Source: DASWVC01 sp036401335
Lineage (GTDB): Bacteria > Verrucomicrobiota > Verrucomicrobiia > Chthoniobacterales > JAFAMB01
Direction of reading: 5' to 3'
Assembly (NCBI GenBank): GCA_036401335.1
Contig: DASWVC010000087.1
Location: 1-32,211, forward strand
DNA length: 32,211 nucleotides
This document shows positions 5,746 through 14,956 of the stretch, in pieces (within the stretch, counting starts at the first letter, position 1; every line of letters starts with the position of its first letter). The translations under genes were made by a program, and so were the position numbers. Below the pieces are notes generated by a model. It worked only from the letters and a program-made list of their open reading frames with translations, was not told where the DNA came from and did not search any database.

Positions 5746-8415
5746 ATGAGAAATCTTCGAACCAGCCTGTTTTTTTATGGCGCCCAACAAATGCGTCTGG
5801 GCCGGACTGCACAAGTCGCTTTCACGTTTTTGGTGTTCGCCACAACCGGCGCCGGCTTGTACGGACAGAAGGTCAGCCCGAGTGCCTACGTGACCTTCGA
5901 CGAAGGCAAGGGAACCGTGGCCCACGATGTGTCGGGCAACCACCATGATGCGGCCCTCCTGGGCGGCGCCGGCTGGACGCCCGGCATCGTGGGTGCCTCC
6001 GCCCTAAGGGTTCCTGGCACGATCGGCGGCTACGCTGATATCCCTGCCGACGTCATTGACACCACCCGGAGCTACACCGTCGCTGCCTGGGTTAAGCTGA
6101 ATACCCAGACGGGCTTCCAGACGTTCGTCAGTGAAGACGGTGCTCAACCGACCGCCCCGTTAAGCGTCTTCTTCCTGCAAAAGCGCAACGACAGCCAAAC
6201 GTTTACCTTCACGGTGCAAACCGCCACCTTCGGGATTATTGCTGATTCCGGTGTCACTCCGGCAGTGGGTACGTGGTATCACCTGGCTGGCGTCTACGAT
6301 GCCGCGGCCCACACGATTGCGATCTACGTTAACGGCTTCCTTGAAGACACCGAATACGGAGTTACTTCCCTTGCGGCAGGCGGCCACACCGGCATTGGTC
6401 ACGCGCAGTTTGCAGGCGGTTATGTGGATTGGGTCAACGGGGCCATTGACGACGTGCGCTTCTACGCGGCTGCCCTTCCTGCGGCCGATGTCCTCACGAT
6501 CGCCCAGGCCGGCAACCCCGCCCTTACCGGCCAGGGACCAGGTCCGGTGCAACCTGCCGCGATACGAGTGGACGCCGCGCACCCTGGCGCCCGGGTCAAC
6601 CCCATGTTTTCAGGTTTGATGATCGAAGAGATCAACCACTCACTGGACGGAGGGCTTTATGGTGAGCTGATTCAGAACCGTGACTTTAAGGACGATCCCG
6701 CCACTCCGGCCCACTGGTCGCTGGTGCAAGAGGGCGGCGGTAGTGGATCGATGAAACTTGACAACTCCCAACCCGTTCCAGGCACGACGTTAACCACCAG
6801 CCTGCGGGTTTCCGTAAGCCACGGCCAGCGGGTCGGTGTCGCCAACGACGGCTACTGGGGAATTCCGGTCACGCCTCTGACCACTTACCGCGCCTCTTTC
6901 TGGGCCAAAGCCGCCCCTGGGTTCAGCGGTCCGTTAACGTTTGACATTGAGAGTGCTGACAGGACGACGGTCTACGCGTACGGCCAACTGCCTAAGATCA
7001 CCACGGAATGGGCCAAGTACACCGTTTTCCTCAGAACTGCGTGGGTGGTGCCTGCCGAGGATACCCGATTCGTTGTTTCGACCGGCGGCCCCGGCACGTT
7101 CTGGCTTAACCAGGTTTCCCTGTTCCGCCCGACCTATCACAACCGCCCAAACGGCAATCGAATTGACCTGATGGAAAAACTGGCACGACTGAACCCCCGC
7201 TTCTTACGTATGCCCGGCGGGAACTACCTGGAGGGGCTCACGATAGGCCAGCGTTTCGAGTGGAAGAACACCGTTGGTCCCATTGAGTTACGCCCCGGAC
7301 ACCTGGGCACATGGAATTACCGTTCTGACGACGGTGTGGGCCTGCTGGAATTTTTGGAATGGTGCGAAGACCTGAACATAGAACCGTTGCTGGCCGTTTA
7401 CGCCGGCTACTCGCTCGACGGCACGCACGTGAACCCTGGCCCGGATATGGCGCCCTATGTGCAAGATGCACTTGACGAAATTCAGTACGTGACGGGCAGG
7501 ACTGACACCGTATGGGGTGCCCGGCGGGCTGCCGACGGGCACCCGGCGCCGTTCCCGCTGAAGTACGTGGAAGTCGGCAACGAGGACTTTTTTGACCGTT
7601 CCGGCAGCTACGAAGGCCGTTTTGCCCAGTTTCATGATGCGATTAAGACCTCCTACCCAACTTTGCAAGTTATCGCGACCGCACCCGTCGCGAGCCGTCA
7701 GCCGGACGTCCTCGATGAACATTACTACAAAGGGCCGAAAGCTTTCGAGAACGATGTTCACCATTACGATCGCTACAGTCGGTCGGGCCCGAAAATCTTT
7801 GTTGGCGAATGGGCGTCGCAGTCCGGCATTCCCACGCCGGATTTGAACGCTGCGCTGGGAGATGCAGCTTGGCTGACAGGTCTGGAACGGAATGCCGACC
7901 TGGTGATAATGGAGGCTTACGCGCCGTTGCTGGCAAACGTCAACCCGGGTGCCTACCAATGGCCGACCAACCTGATTGGCTATGACGCACTGCACAGCTA
8001 CGGCTCGCCCTCGTACTACATGCAGGTGATGTTCGATCGCTACCGTGGCGACGTTGTCTTGCCACTAACCCTTACCTCCTCCGGAGGCTCAAGGGTTTAT
8101 GCCAGCGTCACGCGCAACAGCCAGAACGGTACGATTTATTTGAAGGTCGTCAACGCCGCCAGCGAGGTTCAGCCGGTGCACATCATCCTGGACGGCCTCT
8201 CAAGCAGTGGATTTACGGGAAAAGCGATTGTGCTGAGCTCAAGCAGCCCGCAGGATACCAACACGCTGAGTGAGCCACGGAAAGTTGTGCCGGTAGCCAC
8301 TCCTGCCGGCAACCTGGGCCAATCGTTTGACTACCGCTTTGCCCCATACTCGGTAACCGTCTTGCAAATCGGCTCCGGACAGCGGGGCTGCGAAGGCGAA
8401 CGCGACGGGAAGTGA
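5746..8415 (+). CDS. Secreted LamG-domain GH51 alpha-L-arabinofuranosidase-like protein
   Basis: This 889-residue exported glycoside hydrolase should remove arabinofuranosyl side chains from plant polysaccharides. An N-terminal signal peptide (hydrophobic core V-A-F-T-F-L-V-F-A) is followed by a LamG/concanavalin-like domain (about 45-240) with C-F-D-E-G-K-G-like opening and V-N-G-A-I-D-D-V-R-F-Y end, then a GH51 N-terminal signature (G-L-M-I-E-E-I-N-H-S-L-D-G-G-L-Y-G), a carbohydrate-binding-like beta domain and the catalytic barrel. The acid/base is Glu613 (V-G-N-E-D) and the nucleophile Glu688 (V-G-E-W-A). I take the ATG at 5746; an ATG at 5791 gives a shorter, equally good signal peptide, and the frame is open from 5131. 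It stands alone, divergent from a sugar isomerase operon. Confidence 0.92.
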   Translation: MRNLRTSLFFYGAQQMRLGRTAQVAFTFLVFATTGAGLYGQKVSPSAYVTFDEGKGTVAHDVSGNHHDAALLGGAGWTPGIVGASALRVPGTIGGYADIPADVIDTTRSYTVAAWVKLNTQTGFQTFVSEDGAQPTAPLSVFFLQKRNDSQTFTFTVQTATFGIIADSGVTPAVGTWYHLAGVYDAAAHTIAIYVNGFLEDTEYGVTSLAAGGHTGIGHAQFAGGYVDWVNGAIDDVRFYAAALPAADVLTIAQAGNPALTGQGPGPVQPAAIRVDAAHPGARVNPMFSGLMIEEINHSLDGGLYGELIQNRDFKDDPATPAHWSLVQEGGGSGSMKLDNSQPVPGTTLTTSLRVSVSHGQRVGVANDGYWGIPVTPLTTYRASFWAKAAPGFSGPLTFDIESADRTTVYAYGQLPKITTEWAKYTVFLRTAWVVPAEDTRFVVSTGGPGTFWLNQVSLFRPTYHNRPNGNRIDLMEKLARLNPRFLRMPGGNYLEGLTIGQRFEWKNTVGPIELRPGHLGTWNYRSDDGVGLLEFLEWCEDLNIEPLLAVYAGYSLDGTHVNPGPDMAPYVQDALDEIQYVTGRTDTVWGARRAADGHPAPFPLKYVEVGNEDFFDRSGSYEGRFAQFHDAIKTSYPTLQVIATAPVASRQPDVLDEHYYKGPKAFENDVHHYDRYSRSGPKIFVGEWASQSGIPTPDLNAALGDAAWLTGLERNADLVIMEAYAPLLANVNPGAYQWPTNLIGYDALHSYGSPSYYMQVMFDRYRGDVVLPLTLTSSGGSRVYASVTRNSQNGTIYLKVVNAASEVQPVHIILDGLSSSGFTGKAIVLSSSSPQDTNTLSEPRKVVPVATPAGNLGQSFDYRFAPYSVTVLQIGSGQRGCEGERDGK

Positions 8416-8435
8416 CCATGGACCATGATGCAGGG

Positions 8436-10124
8436 TTACGGCCTCACATCGGCTACCGGAATTTCGATCAGCTGCGTCCTCCCTGATGCCAGGGCCGCTT
8501 CTACCACTCCGCTGATTTCATTTCGCGAAGTCACTTTCTGAGCCGTAACCCCCATCGACTTGGCAAGCCGTTGGAAATCCACCGAAGGCGCGCCTATATC
8601 CATGGCCAAAAAGCCGTGTTGGCGCGCGTTGTATTGGGGCTGACTTACCATGAAATCCTTGAGAATGCCGTAGCCGCCATTGTTCAGAACCACGAAGACT
8701 ACCGGCGTTTCCTCATGCACCGCGCTCCAGAGCGCCTGCGGCGAATACATCGCAGATCCATCCCCCACGACACAGAGCACCGGCGCTTTGTCGTGCGCCA
8801 ACGAGACTCCGACCGCAGCCGGCATACCCCAGCCCAGGACGCCGCCCCGGTTGTGGAAATATTGCCGTGCCGCGGTCGAGCGGTGAAGCCGTTGGGTGAA
8901 AGCGTTGGCGCAAGGCGCTTCATCCACAAGCAGCGTCCCATCCGCGAGCGGCCGCATGATCTGCTGAGCCGCAATCAGCGGCCGAAGCTCCGCATGGGCT
9001 CCTTCGTCCTCAATCTGCTGGTTCAGCCTGGTCCTCTGTGCATCCTTCGCGGTTTGAGCAACCCTGACGTTTTGCTCAACGGCGCCTCGCGATACCCGCC
9101 GTTGCAGTTCTGCCGCCAACGCTTCCATCGTGGCTTTGACATTTCCCACGATGCCCAGTTTGGGTGCATCATTGTGGCCGAGGTCATTCGCATCCTCGGA
9201 AACATGGTAGAAAGTGATCGCTTCCGGGATGGGGTCCCTGCCGGTGTAAACGATCGCGACCAGCGTTTTTCCTCCCAAGCCCAGCATGCAGTCGTACTGG
9301 CCAAGGATGTCGGTGATGCCTTGGGCGGTCGTTGGCAGCGATCCCCGCCAGAACGGATCGATCGAGGCAAAGTTGTTCACCGAAGGCCAGGAGGATCCAT
9401 AAACGGGCGCGCCTAACAATCGCGCAACGTCCGCAATGGCTCCGTCCACGCCCGGTTCAGCGATGTCGTTGCCGGCAACGATCACCGTCTGGCCCGCACT
9501 GAACTGCAGGAGCCCTTCGGCCAGGTCCGAGATGCCGGCGCCGACCGTGGCCCTTTCGATCCGGCTTTTCGGCAACATGCGTGGAGAACCCACTTCGTCC
9601 AGGATGTTCATCGGGAGGGAAAGGAATACCGGACCGCGCGGCGGAGACATCGAGTCATGAAACGCCCGGCGCACAATCAACGGCAGGTCATCGAGCGAAT
9701 TTGGTTGAAAACACCACTTCGCAATCGGCGCAGCCATTCCGACCAGATCCGCCGCGAGCAACGGGTCAGCAAGAAAATGGCGAAGGTCCTGCTGGCCGGC
9801 AGTCACGATCATGGGGACGCGGGCGATCTTGGCGTTCATGAGCGCCCCCATCCCGTGCCCCAGCCCACCGGACGTGTGCAGGTTCACAAATGCAGGTTTT
9901 CCGGACGCCTGCGCATAGCCGTCTGCCATAGAGACAGCGGTCGCTTCCTGCAAGCCCCAGACATACCGGAAATGTGGGTTTGTCACCAGCGCGTCAACGA
10001 GGGGCAACTCCGTCGTGCCCGGGTTGCCAAAAATAAACGTTGTTCCCTCTGATCGAAGCACCTCCAGCAGGATCTCTGCGCCCCGGGTGCCTGACGCCCG
10101 CCCTTGTTCAATGTCGGTTTTCAT
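8436..10124 (-). CDS. Thiamine diphosphate-dependent enzyme, benzoylformate decarboxylase-like
   Basis: This 562-residue protein has the full three-domain layout of ThDP-dependent 2-oxoacid decarboxylases: N-terminal Pyr domain (about 12-180), central domain (about 195-330) and C-terminal PP domain (about 375-550). Cofactor-activating Glu60 lies in G-L-Q-E-A-T-A, and the Mg-ThDP motif G-D-G-S-A-M-Y ending in V-L-N-N is complete. It looks closest to benzoylformate decarboxylase (G-N-P-G-x-x-E-L-P, N-L-H-T with His83), but the active-site serine of that enzyme is replaced by Thr in G-N-P-G-T-T and the second active-site histidine region reads S-I-D-P-F-W-R-G with no His. The substrate is therefore uncertain; other aryl or alkyl oxoacids or a ligase reaction are possible. 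It converges on the GH51 gene with 20 bp between the stop codons. Confidence 0.85.
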   Translation of the reverse strand: MKTDIEQGRASGTRGAEILLEVLRSEGTTFIFGNPGTTELPLVDALVTNPHFRYVWGLQEATAVSMADGYAQASGKPAFVNLHTSGGLGHGMGALMNAKIARVPMIVTAGQQDLRHFLADPLLAADLVGMAAPIAKWCFQPNSLDDLPLIVRRAFHDSMSPPRGPVFLSLPMNILDEVGSPRMLPKSRIERATVGAGISDLAEGLLQFSAGQTVIVAGNDIAEPGVDGAIADVARLLGAPVYGSSWPSVNNFASIDPFWRGSLPTTAQGITDILGQYDCMLGLGGKTLVAIVYTGRDPIPEAITFYHVSEDANDLGHNDAPKLGIVGNVKATMEALAAELQRRVSRGAVEQNVRVAQTAKDAQRTRLNQQIEDEGAHAELRPLIAAQQIMRPLADGTLLVDEAPCANAFTQRLHRSTAARQYFHNRGGVLGWGMPAAVGVSLAHDKAPVLCVVGDGSAMYSPQALWSAVHEETPVVFVVLNNGGYGILKDFMVSQPQYNARQHGFLAMDIGAPSVDFQRLAKSMGVTAQKVTSRNEISGVVEAALASGRTQLIEIPVADVRP

Positions 10125-10404
10125 AAACGGCAGGTTACCTTACACCCGGCTGCTCCTTCGTGCTGGCAGGTGCCGTCCCAAGCAAAACGAAACAAGCCCA
10201 TCGCGCTGCCTTGAAGCGCGAGGTTCTGAAAGGCATGGCCGCAGTCCATCAGATGGACCGGATTCGGTCGGCCATTCCGCTGAAATGCTCTCCGGCCCAG
10301 AACAACCGCGAGCGGCGATGGGATTCCGGGTTGGGCAACTAGCTCATCGCAATGAATTTCGGGGTGGACGTCTCCTCAGCCATGGAACCCTCTCGCTGCC
10401 CTCG

Positions 10405-12624
10405 TTACCGGGAGTACCGGTCCGCGACAATGGCCGGTTGTTCAAGCACACGACCCGCTGCCAGGTCGACGGCAAGCCGGATAAATTGGGCGTGAGTCCA
10501 GGCCAGCGGCGTGGCCGAAGTGGTGGGAGTGCCGGGTGCAAAGCCGTTCTGACCCGAAGGCGGCTGCCGATCCCACACCTGCTCCGGCAACAGGCTGCCT
10601 TCATTTGCCGTCCGACCCATGGCGTCCAGGTTTGTCTTCGCCGCCGCCAGATTTGCCGCGGCCAGATCGTATTCCCCGCGTTCGCCTGCGAAAATCGGCC
10701 ACAACCGACCGTGGGTGGTGAAGGTGTCGGGCTTGGTAACGTGCCACGGGGCGCCGGTGGCCGTCTCGCCGTAGCCGTCGAAGTTGTAGCGGTGCCAGAA
10801 AAGGCCGGTGGGGGTTGCGGTGGCCAGGTGCACATCGACTACCTTGAGGCTGTTGAGAATCACCTGGTTGGAGGCCGGCTTGATCCCTAGCCGGACCAAC
10901 TCAAGAAAGCCGGCGTCAACCACCTTGCGCTGGTCAATGCTGCTCGGACCGCCATCGCCGAGGCTGTAGACGGTGCCAAGGTCCGGGTTCGCGTCTTTCG
11001 TCAACCGCACGTAATACGGCGACCGGGAATAAGGTCCGTTGGGGGTCACCATCCAGTTCTCCAATTGCGACTGCCAGTAATCGGCCGTCGCGAGGTATAG
11101 CCGCGCCGATGCGGCATCGCCGTTATCCCGCGCGATCTCGGCCGCGCAAACCAGCCCGGCAATCTCACTTGCGGTAGAGGAAGGCGAATAGCCGCCCTGA
11201 TTTTCCCAGCGTTCACCTGGTGTGTAGGGCGCCGGGTGCCCGTCCGCAGACACAAAGGCCACGAGGAAATCGGCCGCCCGCTTCACGTGGGTCCAGGTGG
11301 TTTTGTCCTTCCGGCCGAGTTGGTAAGCCAAAATGATCGGGTCGCCGACTTCGTCGAGCTGCAAGCCGCCCCAGACCGGTGCGCCGTCAACATGGGAATT
11401 CTGTGGAAAGGAACCGTCCGGTTTTTGCTGGACGTTAAAAAGGAAGTCCAGTGCCCGGCCGGCACCCGCGGCGTCACCGTCGGCGATCAACCCGGTTGCG
11501 ATCTCATACAAGTCGCGCGACCACACCAGGTGGTAAACGTCGGAGCGGGTTTCCAAGCCGGTCCCAAACTCCCAGGGCATGGTTGGCGAAGCAACAAAGG
11601 CACCCTGGTAGGTCTTGTCCTCGCTGGCTGCCAGCACCATGGCTGAAGTCGAGTACAAACGGCGCTGATCAATCGTGGTCAAGCTTGACGGCGGTCCGTG
11701 CAAAGTTTCCACGTACCGTTCCCACCCCGCAGCGTAGCTTTCGGCGACTTCATCAAATCCAGCCTTCAGCGACGCCTCGGCGGCTGTCAGCGCCAGCCGT
11801 TCCTTAGAACCGAAGCCGAGCGCGAGCGTCAGGTAGCGGCTGCCCGGGAGCCCGGTCAGGGGCAGCCGGCCGGTCTGCACCACGGTTCCGTTGGGAGCCG
11901 AATCGTAATGGGCCGTCAACCGGTGGTGCAACCGCAGGTCCGTCCAGCCGTCGCTGACGTCCAGGTAGCCGGTTGACGTCTCGTTAAAAGCCGGCGACGC
12001 GACCAGGGCGCTCCCAACTTTCTCTTGCGCATCGGTCGCCAGCAGCGCATCGCCTTGCGTTAAGCCCGACTCGTTCAGGGGAATTTTCACGGGCGGAGTG
12101 GCCGCGCTCTCCAGGGCTGGATTGTTGAGCTGCGGCCGGTAAAGCGTGTAAAGCTGGTAGGGTTTGCCGTCCAGCGACGTAAATTCCACGTCGATGAGGA
12201 GCGTCGGCCTGGCAGGATCGGTCACGAACGTGGTGACCAGGCTCCAGCGGCCGGAGACGTCGGTGTTGACGATCTGGTACGTCAGGCTGTGATCCGGGTC
12301 GGTGAGCCTCGTGGAAGTGGGCGCGTCCTGGGCACGCATCGTAAAGCTTTGCCCATCGGTGACGATGAAATCGAGGTTGCGGACGCTCGGCACATCGATA
12401 CGCGGGTAATACACTTCGCTCAGTCGGCCGTCCTGAAGCGTGAACCACACCTTACTCCCGGAAGTCCGACTCGTACCGAAGCCGGTCTTGTTCGCAGGCA
12501 ACCAGTCCGTGGTTCCACCGGGCCGCCCGGGCGCGACGCCTTCGCCCAGGACGCATTGGCCACTGTAGATTGTTGCACAAGCCGCCATGGCGCGTGCCCA
12601 GAGAACGAGGGAGGATCTTTTCAT
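10405..12624 (-). CDS. Secreted GH15 glucoamylase / glucodextranase-like glucan hydrolase
   Basis: This 739-residue exported enzyme should release glucose from the non-reducing ends of starch-like or dextran-like glucans. A signal peptide occupies roughly residues 1-27 (MKRSSLVLWARAMAACATIY). An N-terminal beta-sandwich domain of the bacterial GH15 type (about 35-300, with F-G-T-S-R-T and L-S-E-V-Y-Y-P) precedes an (alpha/alpha)6 barrel (about 310-720). The catalytic acid is Glu425 (L-Q-L-D-E-V-G-D) and the base Glu681 (N-E-G-S-L-L-P-E-Q-V-W-D, second Glu). H-L-V-W-S-R-D-L-Y and the barrel end A-T-P-L-A-W-T-H-A-Q-F are hallmark segments. No membrane anchor is seen after the signal peptide. 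It stands alone, 280 bp upstream of the ThDP enzyme start, on the same strand. Confidence 0.92.
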   Translation of the reverse strand: MKRSSLVLWARAMAACATIYSGQCVLGEGVAPGRPGGTTDWLPANKTGFGTSRTSGSKVWFTLQDGRLSEVYYPRIDVPSVRNLDFIVTDGQSFTMRAQDAPTSTRLTDPDHSLTYQIVNTDVSGRWSLVTTFVTDPARPTLLIDVEFTSLDGKPYQLYTLYRPQLNNPALESAATPPVKIPLNESGLTQGDALLATDAQEKVGSALVASPAFNETSTGYLDVSDGWTDLRLHHRLTAHYDSAPNGTVVQTGRLPLTGLPGSRYLTLALGFGSKERLALTAAEASLKAGFDEVAESYAAGWERYVETLHGPPSSLTTIDQRRLYSTSAMVLAASEDKTYQGAFVASPTMPWEFGTGLETRSDVYHLVWSRDLYEIATGLIADGDAAGAGRALDFLFNVQQKPDGSFPQNSHVDGAPVWGGLQLDEVGDPIILAYQLGRKDKTTWTHVKRAADFLVAFVSADGHPAPYTPGERWENQGGYSPSSTASEIAGLVCAAEIARDNGDAASARLYLATADYWQSQLENWMVTPNGPYSRSPYYVRLTKDANPDLGTVYSLGDGGPSSIDQRKVVDAGFLELVRLGIKPASNQVILNSLKVVDVHLATATPTGLFWHRYNFDGYGETATGAPWHVTKPDTFTTHGRLWPIFAGERGEYDLAAANLAAAKTNLDAMGRTANEGSLLPEQVWDRQPPSGQNGFAPGTPTTSATPLAWTHAQFIRLAVDLAAGRVLEQPAIVADRYSR

Positions 12625-12803
12625 GGGGAGAACAATTTTCCTTTGGATCCGTCCCTTGGACCGGGCTTGCCGACGCTGGACAAAGCCTGGTTCGTTCCTG
12701 AACGCCTGGAAAGCTGTTTTGCCCCGTAGAAATGTTTAGGCGCGCCTGAGTTTTTCCGGGACCGGCGCGAAACGGACGGCGGTGCCGCGCGGTTGACCGC
12801 CGT

Positions 12804-13142
12804 TCACTCTGAACGCGGGACCGGCATGCGGGAACGAGCGGAGTTGACCCTAGGGTAACTGCTTCCGGGCCGGACCATGGCTTTGCCGTCGGCCCCGTAG
12901 GGCGTCAGGGTGAGGTTTACTTGTTCGCCGACTTTCCAAGGAGGTTCGCGGCCCGTCACCACATCGATGTGCTTAGGGAGAAAGCACGCGCGCAGGAGGT
13001 CCATTGAAGGTGTGGTTTGCACCGTTGACCATTCGTCATCTCGCCGCAGGCGGGGTACATGGAAATGCACCTTCCAACCTAGCCTCGCACCGTCGAAGGC
13101 GATCGAGACAACCTGAGCACTCCGTTGCCGTTGCCGTTTCAC
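12804..13142 (-). CDS. Small beta-rich protein of an unrecognised paralogous family, copy A
   Basis: I recognise no known family. The 112-residue frame starts at a GTG and shares a 75-residue core (about residues 8-82) with copies B (14.7 kb) and C (15.2 kb): an S-A-Q-V-V-S-I strand, W-K-V-H-F-H-V, D-E-W-S-T-V-Q-T, H-I-D-V-V-T, then W-K-V-G-E-Q-V-N-L-T-L-T-P-Y. By hand count 28 of 75 residues equal copy B, with no gap. Alternating hydrophobic residues suggest five beta strands, perhaps a small barrel. Unlike B and C it continues about 30 residues past P-Y, in a basic, low-complexity tail. It has no signal peptide. It sits alone between the GH15 gene and the MFS transporter. Conservation of the core supports coding; its role is unknown. 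Confidence 0.55.
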   Translation of the reverse strand: MKRQRQRSAQVVSIAFDGARLGWKVHFHVPRLRRDDEWSTVQTTPSMDLLRACFLPKHIDVVTGREPPWKVGEQVNLTLTPYGADGKAMVRPGSSYPRVNSARSRMPVPRSE

Positions 13143-13223
13143 AATAAAGTCTGACGGCAGAAGGCGGCTCTACCTTAGCAAAACCTGGAGAAACTTTAAT
13201 GAAAGTGGAATCGCACGATTCCG

Positions 13224-13318
13224 GACCCGGCGAGGCGCCGGCGTCATCCGGTCTTGACCATTCGCCAGCCCTCATTTTTTATCGGTGATCATTCGCCGGG
13301 TTCAGACCCGGCGAGGCG
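13224..13318 (+). repeat. Short direct repeats upstream of the MFS gene
   Basis: The 14-bp word gacccggcgaggcg occurs at 13224-13237 and again at 13305-13318, just before the transporter ATG. Between them the 12-mer tgaccattcgcc (13255) recurs as tgatcattcgcc (13286). The second 14-mer includes the purine-rich stretch nearest the start codon. This may be a small duplication or a paired regulatory site. Confidence 0.4.
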
Positions 13319-13320
13319 GC

Positions 13321-14544
13321 ATGAACCTACTTGCGATACTCACGGAGCTTACCCCGAAACAGCGAAACGCCGTCGTCGCGTCGTACCTCGGCTGGACCCT
13401 CGACGCCTTCGACTTCTTCATTCTGATCTTTGTCCTTCGAGACGTGATCAAAGAATTTCACAGCGACCTTTCCGTCGTGTCGCTCACGGTCAACCTCACC
13501 CTGGCGATGCGTCCGCTGGGGGCTTTGCTGTTTGGCCTGATCGCCGACCGCCTGGGCCGGCGGCCCACCCTCATGGTGGACATCCTTTTCTACTCGGTCG
13601 TGGAGTTTGCCTGCGGGTTTGCACCTTCGCTCACCGCGCTCATTGTCCTGCGCGCTCTCTACGGAATTGCGATGGGCGGCGAGTGGGGAGTGGGCGCCTC
13701 GCTGACGATGGAATCCATTCCGCCCCGGGCTCGCGGCATCGTCTCGGGCATCCTCCAGGCCGGGTACCCGTCCGGGTATTTGCTAGCGTCCCTCCTGAAC
13801 TGGACCTTGTACAGCCACATCGGCTGGCGCGGCATGTTCATGGTCGGAGCCCTGCCCGCTTTGCTGGTGCTCTACGTCAGGCGCCATGTGGATGAATCGC
13901 CGGCTTGGCAGCAACGCGAGCACCGGGGCGCGTTCACCTGGCGGCCGATCGTCAGCCAGTGGAAACTGTTCCTCTACGTCATCGTGCTGATGACCGCATT
14001 TAACTTCTTCAGTCACGGAACGCAGGATACCTACCCGTTGTTTCTGCAGAAACAACACAACTTCAACGTCGCCACCGTCTCCAGCATCGCCGTGGTTTAT
14101 AACATTGGCGCCATTCTGGGCGGGTTGTTCTTCGGCAGCTTGTCCGAACGCATCGGCCGCAAACGGGCCATCATTTCCGCAGCGCTGCTGGTGCTGCCGT
14201 TTATTCCGTTGTGGGCGTACGGGCGGTCTCCCGTCTCGCTGGCGTTCGGGGCGTTCATGATTCAGTTCCTGGTTCAGGGCGCCTGGGGCGTCGTGCCGGT
14301 GCACCTTAACGAACTGTCGCCCGGCGACGTGCGCGGCACGTTCCCAGGCTTCACCTACCAACTCGGGAACCTGTTTGCCTCGGGAAATCTCTACCTTCAA
14401 AGCGTGATTGTTGAGCGTTCGGGCGGCAGTTTCAGCCTGGCCCTCGCTTCGGTCGCGGCCGTCGTTGCGGTGGCCTTGGCGATCATCACTTTTCTCGGGC
14501 CCGAGGCGCGGGGCGTCTCCTTTGTGAAAACGGTCAAGGCATGA
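13321..14544 (+). CDS. MFS transporter of the sialate:H+ symporter (SHS) type, carboxylate uptake
   Basis: This 407-residue inner-membrane protein has about twelve hydrophobic segments and the major-facilitator loop 2-3 motif G-L-I-A-D-R-L-G-R-R-P, repeated in the second half as S-L-S-E-R-I-G-R-K-R. The opening S-Y-L-G-W-T-L-D-A-F-D-F-F is characteristic of proton symporters for lactate, sialate and aromatic acids, and G-G-E-W-G-V-G follows in the expected place. The ATG at 13321 is preferred; a GTG at 13285 would add 12 residues from the repeat region. Transport of a small carboxylate is the best guess, and the nearby ThDP 2-oxoacid enzyme would fit such a substrate, but the two are not in one operon. 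It is a monocistronic gene as far as seen. Confidence 0.88.
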   Translation: MNLLAILTELTPKQRNAVVASYLGWTLDAFDFFILIFVLRDVIKEFHSDLSVVSLTVNLTLAMRPLGALLFGLIADRLGRRPTLMVDILFYSVVEFACGFAPSLTALIVLRALYGIAMGGEWGVGASLTMESIPPRARGIVSGILQAGYPSGYLLASLLNWTLYSHIGWRGMFMVGALPALLVLYVRRHVDESPAWQQREHRGAFTWRPIVSQWKLFLYVIVLMTAFNFFSHGTQDTYPLFLQKQHNFNVATVSSIAVVYNIGAILGGLFFGSLSERIGRKRAIISAALLVLPFIPLWAYGRSPVSLAFGAFMIQFLVQGAWGVVPVHLNELSPGDVRGTFPGFTYQLGNLFASGNLYLQSVIVERSGGSFSLALASVAAVVAVALAIITFLGPEARGVSFVKTVKA

Positions 14545-14695
14545 CGGCTATACGCTTACCCAGTGTGGGGTGTGAAGAAAAAAGCCGCTCCCATCGAAAG
14601 TTAGGATCCGTCCTGATGCCGAAGCAAACGGCTGTTGCCACGGTTTCCACAACCGTTGACGTTTTCCCTTCTCAGACAGGCATCTGGGGTGCTCG

Positions 14696-14743
14696 ATGCC
14701 GGCGTAAGCGTTTGGTACGAAACTTCGCCAAGCAACGGTCATT
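14696..14743 (+). other. In-frame upstream region of copy B with ATG, two codons, TAA
   Basis: An ATG at 14696 is in frame with copy B but reads M-P-A-stop (TAA at 14705). After the stop the frame runs A-F-G-T-K-L-R-Q-A-T-V-I into the annotated start. Copy C has the identical arrangement 498 bp further on (ATG 15194, TAG 15203). Codon pairs between the two differ mainly at third positions here, so this region behaves like protein-coding sequence although no standard start lies after the stop. Confidence 0.5.
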
Positions 14744-14956
14744 TTGATCCGGTGGGATGAAACGCAAGGGGGTTACCGGGTTCGCTTCCGCCTGTCTTAT
14801 TTCCAGTCGGGCGACGACTGGTCCACTGTCCAGACCGATCCCCCGACTGAGGTGCGGAGAACCTTCTGGATCGGTAAGACCGTGGAGATGGTAACCCCTG
14901 ACCACCCCGCGTGGAGGGTGGATGATGAGGTGAGGCTGACGCTTATGCCTTATTAG
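14744..14956 (+). CDS. Small beta-rich protein of an unrecognised paralogous family, copy B
   Basis: This is a 70-residue frame from a TTG, ending in L-T-L-M-P-Y. It shares its whole length with copy C (42 of 75 core residues identical by hand count) and with copy A. Core elements are Y-R-V-R-F-R-L, D-D-W-S-T-V-Q-T-D-P-P, T-V-E-M-V-T-P, A-W-R-V-D-D-E-V-R-L. The TTG is only the first usable start after an in-frame TAA; similarity to copy C extends upstream to about 14717, so the true start is unclear or the gene is damaged. Just after the stop, gccggaaggga is shared with copy D and, with small changes, copy C, so these are DNA-level duplicates. No known domain is recognised. Confidence 0.55.
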   Translation: MIRWDETQGGYRVRFRLSYFQSGDDWSTVQTDPPTEVRRTFWIGKTVEMVTPDHPAWRVDDEVRLTLMPY

